A DNA stretch of 64,000 nt from UBA1952 sp965246765 (GTDB lineage Bacteria; Bacteroidota; Bacteroidia; Chitinophagales; Chitinophagaceae), in the NCBI GenBank assembly GCA_965246765.1, contig CBDFFJ010000003.1, positions 461,841 through 525,840 of the forward strand, read 5' to 3'. This document shows positions 30,652 to 38,682 of this stretch, one piece after another. The notes beneath the pieces are model-generated. The model did no database searches. It saw only the letters and a list, made by a program, of their open reading frames with translations, and was not told where the DNA came from. The position numbers and the translations under genes were made by a program. Position 1 is the stretch's first letter. Every line of letters starts with the position of its first letter.

Positions 30652-32781
30652 ATGCCTTACGACATTAACCAGCTCAATGACCTGCTGCTGCCTGAACTCC
30701 AGGACGTAGCCACCCGCCTCCGGATAGCCGACACGGCCGGCCTTGATAAGCAGCGCCTCATTTATAAAATCATAGACCAGCAGGCCCTTGTAGCTGCAAA
30801 AGGAGGTCGTGATAACAGCCCGGCGACCGACGAAGCAACTGCTGATGGCGAAGCGCCGAAGAAAAAGCGTGGTCGCCCGGCAAAGCCAAAGGTGGACGAG
30901 CGTGACGCGGATGCCGGTGAGCCGCTGCCTACCAAAGAAGCCAGCGCAGAAGGCGAGGAACCGAAGAAAAAACGCGGTCGTCCTGCAAAGAATAAAGACG
31001 CTACTACTGCTACGCCAGATATGCAGGTAGCCGATCAAAGCGCTGAAAACGGCGCTGAATGGGCGCAGCTCTCCCGCAATCAGGAGGAAGGCCGTGTGCA
31101 GACGACGCCCGATGCGCAACCCGCAGCTACCGAAGGCGGCAGCGAAGTGACGACGCAAACAACCAGCGAAACCTTTGCGCCTGCTCAGGCTACTGACGGC
31201 GCAGCACAAGCCGGCGGTGGACAGAACCGTGAGCGCCGCGAAAACAATAATAATCAGAATCGCGAGCGCCGGGATTTTCAGAATAACAACGGGGAAGGCC
31301 GCCAGCGTTTCAACAACGACCGCCAGGGCGAGCGTCAACAGCAGGGTGATCGCACGCAGGGCGAGCGCCAGGGCCAGCAGCAAGGAGCCGACCGCCAGCA
31401 AACGCAGATCGGCGACCGCCCGCAGGGCGACCGCCCCCAACAAGCTGAGCGCCGACAAAACCAGAACCAGAACGGGGCTCAGAACAACAATAATAGTCAG
31501 CAGCAAGTCCGCGGCGACCGCCAGCAGAATTTTCAGCAGCGCCATCAGCAAGGTGAGCGCCAACAGCAACAGCTGCCTGCGGAAGGCGGCGAGGTGGCCA
31601 TTCAGCAACAGCCGCAGCAGCAGCCTCAGCGCCGCCCGGCTTTCCAGTCAGAATTTGACGGCGTAGTGCGCGGCGAAGGCGTGGTAGAAATGATGCCTGA
31701 CGGCTATGCATTCCTGCGCTCTGCGGATTATAACTATCTCTCTTCTCCCGATGACGTTTACGTTTCGCAGCAGCAAATCAAGGCCTATGGCCTGAAGGTC
31801 GGCGACAGCGTCATCGGTACTGTGCGTACACCGAAGGAAGGGGAGAAATATTTCGCGCTTACCAAAGTTGAAAGCATTAATGGCCGCCAGCCGGATGAAA
31901 TCCGCGACCGTGTCCCGTTTGATTATCTGACGCCGCTTTTTCCTTTTGAGAAGCTGAATCTGACAACCGGCAAGCCCGGCGAAGCGAGCAATTTCTCTAT
32001 CCGCATCGTTGACCTCTTCACGCCCATCGGCAAGGGCCAGCGCGGCCTGATTGTGGCACAGCCAAAGACAGGCAAGACGATGCTGCTAAAGGAAATTGCC
32101 AACGCCATTGCTAAAAATCACCCGGAAGTTTACCTGATGGTCGTGCTCATTGACGAGCGCCCTGAAGAAGTGACCGATATGCAGCGCTCTGTGCGCGCGG
32201 AAGTGATTGCGTCCACTTTTGACGAGCCTGCCGATAAGCATGTGAAGGTTTCGGCCATCGCGCTGCAAAAGGCGAAGCGGCTTGTGGAAGTAGGCCATGA
32301 TGTTGTGATACTTTTGGATTCCATCACGCGTCTTGCCCGCGCGCACAACACCGTTGCGCCCGCATCCGGCAAAGTCCTTTCCGGCGGTGTGGAAGCAAAT
32401 GCGATGCAGAAGCCGAAGCAGTTTTTCGGCGCGGCGCGTAAGATTGAGAACGGAGGCTCGCTCACCATTCTCGCTACTGCGCTCATTGACACCGGCTCCA
32501 AGATGGACGAGGTAATCTTTGAAGAGTTCAAGGGCACCGGCAATATGGAGCTGCAGCTCGACCGCCGCCTGGCCAACAAACGCATCTTCCCGGCCATTGA
32601 CATCACGACATCCTCTACCCGTCGCGACGACCTGCTACTGCCGCAGGAAGTACACAACAAGATGTGGATTCTGCGCAAGCACATCTCCGATATGAATACC
32701 GATGAAGCGATGAACTTCCTCATGAAGCAGATGCGCGGCACCAGCCACAACGAAGAGTTTCTGGCGACGATGAACAAGTGA
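30652..32781 (+). CDS. rho: Transcription termination factor Rho with a long disordered insert
   Basis: The 709-residue protein begins with a Rho_N domain (MPYDINQLNDLLLPELQDVA). Two KKKRGRPAK AT-hook-like motifs (about 70-78 and 105-113) and a Gln/Arg/Asn-rich disordered stretch (about 185-330) precede the RNA-binding cold-shock-like domain (GVVEMMPDGYAFLRS) and the ATPase domain with Walker A QPKTGKTMLL and Walker B DVVILLDSITRLA. The enzyme is an RNA helicase that ends transcription. Such N-terminal extensions are known in Bacteroidota and Actinobacteria Rho and can affect phase behaviour or termination range. The 293-bp upstream region has no gene and may carry a long leader that lets Rho regulate itself; I see no conclusive attenuator. 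Confidence 0.96.
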   Translation: MPYDINQLNDLLLPELQDVATRLRIADTAGLDKQRLIYKIIDQQALVAAKGGRDNSPATDEATADGEAPKKKRGRPAKPKVDERDADAGEPLPTKEASAEGEEPKKKRGRPAKNKDATTATPDMQVADQSAENGAEWAQLSRNQEEGRVQTTPDAQPAATEGGSEVTTQTTSETFAPAQATDGAAQAGGGQNRERRENNNNQNRERRDFQNNNGEGRQRFNNDRQGERQQQGDRTQGERQGQQQGADRQQTQIGDRPQGDRPQQAERRQNQNQNGAQNNNNSQQQVRGDRQQNFQQRHQQGERQQQQLPAEGGEVAIQQQPQQQPQRRPAFQSEFDGVVRGEGVVEMMPDGYAFLRSADYNYLSSPDDVYVSQQQIKAYGLKVGDSVIGTVRTPKEGEKYFALTKVESINGRQPDEIRDRVPFDYLTPLFPFEKLNLTTGKPGEASNFSIRIVDLFTPIGKGQRGLIVAQPKTGKTMLLKEIANAIAKNHPEVYLMVVLIDERPEEVTDMQRSVRAEVIASTFDEPADKHVKVSAIALQKAKRLVEVGHDVVILLDSITRLARAHNTVAPASGKVLSGGVEANAMQKPKQFFGAARKIENGGSLTILATALIDTGSKMDEVIFEEFKGTGNMELQLDRRLANKRIFPAIDITTSSTRRDDLLLPQEVHNKMWILRKHISDMNTDEAMNFLMKQMRGTSHNEEFLATMNK

Positions 32782-32832
32782 CAATTCGGTCGGTACGGCA
32801 GAGCCGGGCTGACCTTTCTTTCTTTAAATTGT

Positions 32833-32865
32833 CAAAAGGCAAGCACAAATTGTGCTTGCCTTTTG
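32833..32865 (+). terminator. Terminator after rho
   Basis: CAAAAGGCAAGCACAA/TTGTGCTTGCCTTTTG forms a perfect 16-bp stem with a minimal loop; the T run is inside the 3' arm. Confidence 0.8.
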
Positions 32866-32984
32866 CATTCAAGGACTTCCACCGCCAAAAGCCCTAAATT
32901 TATCCGCGAGCGATTTGAGCTGTCAATCATCAATCGCACCCTTCGGCTACGCTCAGGGTAAAAATCATAAATCGCAAATAAACA

Positions 32985-33704
32985 ATGGCCCTAAAACGAG
33001 ACCAGCCCGCAAAAGCTTCCCTGCTTGTTGTGGAAGATGAGGAAAGCCTTCGTGAAGCCCTCAAGCTCAACCTTGAACTGGAGAACTATGAGGTTACCCT
33101 CGCCGTCAACGGCCCGCAGGCGCTCAAGGCGGTGAAGAACGAATTTTTTGATCTCATCATCCTGGACATCATGCTTCCGGAGATGGACGGCCTCGCCGTT
33201 TGCGAGACCATTCGTATGCAGCACAATGCCGTGCCTATCCTCTTCCTCTCCGCCCGCAACACCGGCGCCGATCGCGTAGCCGGCCTGAAAAAAGGCGGCG
33301 ATGATTACCTCACGAAGCCATTTAATCTGGAAGAACTGCTGCTTCGCGTGGACAAGCTCATCTCCAAGAATAGAAAGATTCGCGAGCCGCAGGCAGTGGC
33401 CAACGTCTATGAGTTTGACGGCTGCAAGATTGACTTTGCCGCGCATGAGTGCCTGGACAAAGACGGCAGGAAGCAAGAGCTTTCTAAGAAAGAAGCCGCG
33501 CTGCTGAAGCTGCTGGTGGAGCACAAGGGCGAGGTCGTCAGCCGCGAGCACATCCTGCAAGTAGTCTGGGGCTACAACGTTTATCCAACAACGCGCACCA
33601 TAGACAATTTCATCCTCAACTTCCGCAAATACTTTGAGCGCGACAGCCGCAATCCGATTCACTTCCATAGTGTACGCGGTATCGGCTATAAGTTCACTGA
33701 GTAA
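32985..33704 (+). CDS. Orphan OmpR/PhoB-family response regulator
   Basis: The 239-residue regulator has a receiver domain with D17/E18/D19-type acidic start (LLVVEDEESL), phosphoacceptor D61 in LIILDIMLPEMDG, the threonine/serine switch LFLSARN and K in GGDDYLTKPF (about 111), then a winged helix (LSKKEAALLKLLVEHKGEVV, HSVRGIGYKFTE). The basic leader MALKRDQPAK before the first strand is unusual. No kinase gene is adjacent, so it needs a distant partner. It lies 200 bp downstream of rho and before a strong hairpin. Confidence 0.93.
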   Translation: MALKRDQPAKASLLVVEDEESLREALKLNLELENYEVTLAVNGPQALKAVKNEFFDLIILDIMLPEMDGLAVCETIRMQHNAVPILFLSARNTGADRVAGLKKGGDDYLTKPFNLEELLLRVDKLISKNRKIREPQAVANVYEFDGCKIDFAAHECLDKDGRKQELSKKEAALLKLLVEHKGEVVSREHILQVVWGYNVYPTTRTIDNFILNFRKYFERDSRNPIHFHSVRGIGYKFTE

Positions 33705-33724
33705 TACTCCAACCGATTTATACC

Positions 33725-33769
33725 GCAGAGACGCAAAGACGCAGAGCAGGTTCGTCTTTGCGTCTCTGC
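33725..33769 (+). terminator. Terminator after the orphan response regulator
   Basis: Arms GCAGAGACGCAAAGACG and CGTCTTTGCGTCTCTGC (17 bp, no mismatch) are followed by GTTATTTTT. The arms themselves are made of near-heptad units like the repeats at 28125, 29286 and 62268. Confidence 0.7.
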
Positions 33770-33821
33770 CGTTATTTTTCAATTCAATCCGAATTCCGCA
33801 CTCCGAATTCCGTATTCAGAA

Positions 33822-34844
33822 ATGATTTACCGATCCAAAGCTCCGCTCCGCATCGGCCTTGCCGGCGGCGGCACCGATGTAAGCCCTTACTGTGATATTT
33901 ATGGTGGCGCAATCCTCAACGCCACCATCTCTCTCTACGCTTATGCGACAATAGAGCCGTTGGATGGCGCCGAAATCCTATTTGAAGCCGTTGACCGTGG
34001 CGAGAAAGTTTCTTACGAAGCTGCGTCAGAGCTGCCGATAGACGACAAGCTGGACCTCGCTACCGGCGTTTATAACCGTCTCGTCCGCCAGTACGGCCCA
34101 ATGCCTTCGCCCTTTCGCCTCACCACGTTTGTGGATGCGCCTGCCGGCTCCGGGCTTGGCACTTCATCCACGCTCGTTGTCGCCATCATCGGCGCATTCG
34201 CGGAATGGCTGCGGCTGCCGCTCGGTGAGTATGACGTAGCGCACCTTGCTTACGAGATAGAGCGCGAAGATTTGAAAATGGCTGGCGGCAAGCAAGACCA
34301 GTACGCGGCCACCTTCGGCGGTGTCAACTACATGGAGTTTTATGAGGAAGGCCGCGTCATTGTCAATCCGCTGCGCATTAAGACGCAAATCCTGAATGAA
34401 CTGGAGAACAACCTGCTTCTTTACTTCACCGCCACCAGCCGTAAGAGCGCCGACATCATAGAGGTGCAAAGCAAGAACGTTACGGACAAAAATGCCCAAA
34501 GCATAGAAGCCATGCACCAGCTCAAAGAGCAGGCCCGCATGATGAAGGAAGCCCTGCTCCGCGGCAAGGTCAACGACATCGGCGCCATCCTGGACTATGG
34601 CTTCAAATTCAAGAAGCAGATGGCTGCCGGCATCTCCAACGAGCGCATGGATTCCATCTACGACGCGGCCTTGGCGGCAGGCGCAACAGGTGGCAAAATC
34701 AGCGGCGCGGGCGGTGGCGGCTTTATGATGTTTTACTGCCCGGCCAATACGCGCTATGCGGTGCAGGAAGCGTTGAAAGGCTTTGGCGGAGCGTTGAAGG
34801 AATATCAGTTTACCGAACGGGGATTGTTTACATGGAGCGTATAG
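33822..34844 (+). CDS. hddA: GHMP kinase, D-glycero-alpha-D-manno-heptose-7-phosphate kinase-like
   Basis: The 340-residue kinase starts MIYRSKAPLRIGLAGGGTDV, the HddA-type N-terminus, has the ATP-binding GHMP motif DAPAGSGLGTSSTLVVAIIG, and the C-terminal GGKISGAGGGGFMMFYC. HddA phosphorylates heptose-7-phosphate toward GDP-D-glycero-alpha-D-manno-heptose for surface glycans. The gene overlaps the next one by 13 bases, so the kinase and nucleotidyltransferase are coupled. A gmhA-type isomerase and gmhB phosphatase gene are not in the cluster. Confidence 0.85.
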   Translation: MIYRSKAPLRIGLAGGGTDVSPYCDIYGGAILNATISLYAYATIEPLDGAEILFEAVDRGEKVSYEAASELPIDDKLDLATGVYNRLVRQYGPMPSPFRLTTFVDAPAGSGLGTSSTLVVAIIGAFAEWLRLPLGEYDVAHLAYEIEREDLKMAGGKQDQYAATFGGVNYMEFYEEGRVIVNPLRIKTQILNELENNLLLYFTATSRKSADIIEVQSKNVTDKNAQSIEAMHQLKEQARMMKEALLRGKVNDIGAILDYGFKFKKQMAAGISNERMDSIYDAALAAGATGGKISGAGGGGFMMFYCPANTRYAVQEALKGFGGALKEYQFTERGLFTWSV

Positions 34845-35548
34845 AAGCCATCATCCTCGCCGGCGGCCTCGGCACCCGACTGCGCGATGTCATCGGCGAA
34901 GACACGCCGAAGTGCATGGCGCCTGTTGCCGGCAAACCTTTCCTGCATTATCTGCTGCAATACGCTACGCGGCAAGGAGTAGAAAAAATTGTCCTTAGCC
35001 TCGGCCACAAAAGCAGCGCGGTCACGGATTGGCTGGCTACGCGGAGTTTTCCGTTGCAAATAGATTGGGTAATAGAAAGAGAACCGCTTGGCACTGGCGG
35101 CGGCATTCAACTGGCACTGCAAGCCTGCAAAAAAGAAGGAGTCGCGGTCCTCAATGGTGATACGATGTTCAGCATTGATCTTCCTGCGATGTTTGCCAGC
35201 CACCAAAGCACCGGAGCCGAAACAAGCCTCGCCCTAAAAGCGCTAACAGACTTTGAGCGCTACGGCATTGTTGAAAAAGACAGTCAAAACATCATCACCG
35301 CCTTCCAAGAAAAAGCGCCGCGCGAAAGCGGCCTTATCAATGGCGGCGTTTACATCATAGACCGCGAAGCGTTTCTGAAAAGAAAGCTGCCGCAAAAATT
35401 CTCTTTTGAGAAGGACTATCTGGAGCGCTTTATCGGAGAAAGAAAATTCCACGGCCACGAAGATGCCGGATACTTCATAGACATCGGCGTGCCGCAGGAT
35501 TACAAGCAGGCGCAAAGCGATTTTCAAACGCTATTTTCGCCCGCATGA
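34832..35548 (+). CDS. hddC: Sugar-1-phosphate nucleotidyltransferase (HddC-like)
   Basis: The 238-residue enzyme starts with the nucleotide-binding MERIEAIILAGGLGTRLRDV followed by DTPKCMAPVAGKPFLHYLL, contains AVLNGDTMFSID and ends with the FIDIGVPQDYKQAQ segment. It fits a sugar-phosphate nucleotidyltransferase of the RfbA/HddC type, and its coupling to an HddA-like kinase suggests GDP-heptose synthesis. It overlaps the kinase by 13 bases and the glycosyltransferase by 4 bases (ATGA). The nucleotide (GTP versus other) is inferred from context. Confidence 0.8.
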   Translation: MERIEAIILAGGLGTRLRDVIGEDTPKCMAPVAGKPFLHYLLQYATRQGVEKIVLSLGHKSSAVTDWLATRSFPLQIDWVIEREPLGTGGGIQLALQACKKEGVAVLNGDTMFSIDLPAMFASHQSTGAETSLALKALTDFERYGIVEKDSQNIITAFQEKAPRESGLINGGVYIIDREAFLKRKLPQKFSFEKDYLERFIGERKFHGHEDAGYFIDIGVPQDYKQAQSDFQTLFSPA

Positions 35549-36684
35549 AGATTGGCATCATAGGCCCGGCCTGGCCCCTGCGCGGTGGCCTTGCCGATTT
35601 TGACGAGCGTTTCGCACACGAGCTTCAGGCGCTTGGCAACGATGTTGTCATCTATTCCTATTCGCTTCAATACCCGTCCAGGCTCTTTCCCGGAAAAACA
35701 CAGCTTACGGACGCGCCAGCGCCGCAAGGCCTGCGCATCATTCCGCTTATCAACTCTGTCAATCCGATTAACTGGCGTAGCGCCGGCGCGCAAATCCGCC
35801 GCGATATGCCGGACATTCTGGTAGTGCGTTACTGGATGCCCTTCTTCGGCCCGGCCCTTGGCACCGTCCTGCGCATCGTGGCTAAGAACAAGCACACACG
35901 CATCATCACCATCGCCGATAATATCCTGCCGCACGAAAAGCGACCCGGTGACGCCTCGTTTACGAATTACTTCATCAAGCCGGTGCATGGCTTCGTAACG
36001 ATGAGCGGAGAGGTGAGCGCAGATCTAAAGCGCCTGACGCCGAAGCCTGCCATCCGCCTGCACCATCCGCTTTACGATAATTACGGCGAAGGCAGCCCAA
36101 GAAAAGAAGCTTTAGAAAAGCTGGGTCTTCCGCCAGACAATAAGTACGCCCTCTTCTTCGGCTTCATCCGCAAGTACAAAGGCCTTGATTTACTATTGGA
36201 AGCGATGGCCGACAAGCGCATCGCCGTTGCCGGCATCCATCTAATCATCGCCGGCGAATACTACGGCGACAAGGAATTTTACGAGAGTCTCGTCACAAAG
36301 CACTGCATAGCCGACCGCGTGCACGCCTTCACTGAATTTATTCCAAACGACGAGGTGAAGCACTACTTCTCCGCCAGCGATTGTGTGGTACTGCCTTATC
36401 GCAGCGCTACGCAAAGCGGCATTACGCAGGTCGCTTATCATTTTGAGCGCGGCATGGTGGCGACAAACGTGGGTGGCCTGCCGGAGTCGGTGAAGGATGG
36501 TGAAACCGGCTTTATCTGTGAGCCAACGCCGGAGTCCATTGCCGATGCGCTACTGGAGTTTTTCACGCCCGGCGGTTTGCCGCATCTGGCGCAGAATCTC
36601 GCCGCGCACCGCCAGCATTATTCCTGGAAAAGCTTTTCGGAAGCCCTTATTGATTTTGCTTCCGGGCTTCCCGTGAAAACGTAG
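35545..36684 (+). CDS. Glycosyltransferase family 4-type
   Basis: The 379-residue GT-B enzyme begins MKIGIIGPAWPLRGGLADFD, has FFGFIRKYKGLDLLLEAMAD near the hinge of the donor domain, and a C-terminal E-x7-E region (VGGLPESVKDGETGFICEPT) with GLP-type donor-binding residues. It probably transfers a heptose or other sugar onto a surface polymer, using the nucleotide-sugar made by its two coupled neighbours. ATG overlaps the previous stop by four bases. No membrane segments are seen. Confidence 0.87.
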   Translation: MKIGIIGPAWPLRGGLADFDERFAHELQALGNDVVIYSYSLQYPSRLFPGKTQLTDAPAPQGLRIIPLINSVNPINWRSAGAQIRRDMPDILVVRYWMPFFGPALGTVLRIVAKNKHTRIITIADNILPHEKRPGDASFTNYFIKPVHGFVTMSGEVSADLKRLTPKPAIRLHHPLYDNYGEGSPRKEALEKLGLPPDNKYALFFGFIRKYKGLDLLLEAMADKRIAVAGIHLIIAGEYYGDKEFYESLVTKHCIADRVHAFTEFIPNDEVKHYFSASDCVVLPYRSATQSGITQVAYHFERGMVATNVGGLPESVKDGETGFICEPTPESIADALLEFFTPGGLPHLAQNLAAHRQHYSWKSFSEALIDFASGLPVKT

Positions 36685-36702
36685 GAGACCCGCCCAAACG
36701 GT

Positions 36703-37752
36703 TCAGGCCTTGCTCTCTTTAATCTTTTCAATCCACACGTCCGCATACTTCTCCAACGCACGCTTCGCAGCAGCTTTGTATTTATCCCGCGTGGTGGAGA
36801 TGACTACCGGCGTTGATTCCAGCTTGGTGGAGAAGGAGAACATCGCCCGCCGCTTTTTAGCGCGCTCCGCGTCTTCGGTAATTTCTGTGGTGTAATCTAT
36901 TTCAGCCGGCACATCGCTTGTCAGGTTCGCTGCCTCGGCCACGTTCTTCTCATTGTAGAGCATAGACAGTCCGCCATTACCGGCCACCTTCATCATGGCC
37001 CGCACCGTCGTTTTGCTGCTCATTTTCGTCACTGGATAGCTGGCGTTGTAGCCCGGCGACCACGTAGAGCGATAGCCGGATGTCTTGACGTCCACGTCCA
37101 CATCAATATCGGCGAAGTCAACGGTGAGGTTCAAATAAGCGCCGGCACCGCCGGTTTCCTCTGACAGCCGCGCCGCTCGTTTTGCCTTGCCGAATGCAAA
37201 ACCGCCAAGCTGCTTGCGGTTGTACATCATGCTACCATGACGCGCCGATACGGGCGTCCACCAGTTGCCGCCTTTGCGTTCCTGCTCGCGCTCATCGTCC
37301 CCTTCTTCTTTGCCTTCGCGGTACATATCAGTGCCGGTGATAGCGCTCCATGCTACGGTGTCAAAGCCGGCCTTCTTCAGCGCCGCCTGAAAATAATTGT
37401 AGCCATAGTCCGCCACTTCCTGAAAGTCGTCCGCTGTCAGCTCGCCGTCGGTTGTTTCAAGATAGGCCGTGACAGAAGCCGTAGCGGCGCTGCCGTAGGA
37501 ATGGCCGATGCCCGTGAATTTCTTCTCGCGTTTCGTGATGGCCACTGTGCTCGCCTGTTTAAAGTTTACGATATACTGTGCTATGCTCAGCTTATCCATC
37601 TTGCTCAGGATTTTCACCTTGGCAAAAGTGCCGCCGCCCGTTACGGTCAGCGCGTCTGCCGGGTTACTGCTGTTCTCGGATTTGTCTTTATCCTTTGCAA
37701 GCGCGGCGGTGGTAAGCAGGCAACATGTGATGAGCGTGCAGAGCGTTTTCAT
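36703..37752 (-). CDS. Secreted protein of unknown function
   Basis: The ATG at 37750-37752 gives a signal peptide MKTLCTLITCCLLTTAALA; 41 earlier open codons are rejected because they have no leader-like or family features. The 349-residue product has no family I recognise. It contains GTFAKVKILSKMDKLSIAQY, an acidic low-complexity insert (YREGKEEGDDEREQERKGG), an alternating-acid strand (VDFADIDVDVDVKTS) and a lysine-rich C-terminal helix (DKYKAAAKRALEKYADVWIE). It is convergent with the heptose glycosyltransferase (18 bp apart). Confidence 0.65.
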   Translation of the reverse strand: MKTLCTLITCCLLTTAALAKDKDKSENSSNPADALTVTGGGTFAKVKILSKMDKLSIAQYIVNFKQASTVAITKREKKFTGIGHSYGSAATASVTAYLETTDGELTADDFQEVADYGYNYFQAALKKAGFDTVAWSAITGTDMYREGKEEGDDEREQERKGGNWWTPVSARHGSMMYNRKQLGGFAFGKAKRAARLSEETGGAGAYLNLTVDFADIDVDVDVKTSGYRSTWSPGYNASYPVTKMSSKTTVRAMMKVAGNGGLSMLYNEKNVAEAANLTSDVPAEIDYTTEITEDAERAKKRRAMFSFSTKLESTPVVISTTRDKYKAAAKRALEKYADVWIEKIKESKA

Positions 37753-37923
37753 AAAGAATCGGGTTTTTGGGGCTGTTCGTTTCGGGGCAAAGAAAAAGGC
37801 AGCGCCCGGCTGCCCCAGTGTGATTTTCGTTGTAATTCGCGGCACATCTCCATGCTGCGTATAGGGCCGACGCACGTCCCCCTTTCGCCCGCACGCATGC
37901 CTTCGCGCAAGGGTGAGATTGAA

Positions 37924-38553
37924 TCAGGTAATGCCCGCTTTCCGCAGTGCTTCCTTGCGGCTGTTCACCTGCAGCTTCACGTAGATGTTGTGGATGTGCG
38001 TGCGCACCGTTTCTGTGCTTACAAACAGCTTAGCGGCAATTTCCTTGTAGCGGAAGCCTTTGGAGAGCAAATCCAATATTTCGTTTTCCCTGCGGGAAAG
38101 CTCTTCGCACTGCACCTCTTTCGGTTTCTGCGCTGAGAACTCCGTCACCACTTTCCGCGCAATGCCGCTGCTCATGGGCGAGCCGCCGGCATGAACCTCT
38201 TTGATGGCGGAAATGACCTGCTCTAATTGCTGCGCTTTCAAAATGTAGCCTGTGGCTCCGGCGCGGATCGCCCGGAAAATGTGGTCGGCATCTTCGTAAG
38301 AAGAAAGTACGACGCATTGCGTTTCCGGATAGCGGTCTTTGAGCTGCGCAATGACTTCTATGCCGCTCATGCCGGGGAGGTTGATGTCGCAAAGCGCTAC
38401 ATCAACCGGCGCCGCCAAAAGCTGTTTCAGCGCGCCTTCACCATCCGCGAAGACGGCTTGCAACTCTATCTCCTCGTGGCCGGTCAGCAGGTCTTCCAGC
38501 GCCCCGCGGATGGTGGCCTCGTCTTCCAGAATGGCGACGGTAATGCGTTTCAT
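37924..38553 (-). CDS. NarL/LuxR-family response regulator
   Basis: The ATG at 38551-38553 gives MKRITVAILEDEATIRGALE. The 209-residue protein has the acidic pair E10-D11, phosphoacceptor D56 in LCDINLPGMSG, the LSSYEDADH switch and K107-like lysine in GYILKAQQ, then a LuxR helix-turn-helix (LSRRENEILDLLSKGFRYKE, TVRTHIHNIYVKL). It lies 129 bp downstream of the sensor kinase on the same strand, and the HisKA_3 kinase type pairs with NarL regulators, so they are the cognate pair. Confidence 0.93.
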   Translation of the reverse strand: MKRITVAILEDEATIRGALEDLLTGHEEIELQAVFADGEGALKQLLAAPVDVALCDINLPGMSGIEVIAQLKDRYPETQCVVLSSYEDADHIFRAIRAGATGYILKAQQLEQVISAIKEVHAGGSPMSSGIARKVVTEFSAQKPKEVQCEELSRRENEILDLLSKGFRYKEIAAKLFVSTETVRTHIHNIYVKLQVNSRKEALRKAGIT

Positions 38554-38682
38554 AGGGTGTGGATTGAGACAAATATTCGGAAGGAGGCTGTGTAGCTTTC
38601 GTGTGAAAATAGTTGTAGGCAATATGACATCTTGTATGACTGCCGTTTTTCGGTTCCGGATTGCAATCCGGGGAAGGGAAGA

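Noticed and set aside
30499..31608. Hydrophobic open frame on the minus strand opposite rho
   Set aside because: It mirrors the Gln/Arg-rich coding region; composition is an artefact and Rho motifs are on the other strand.
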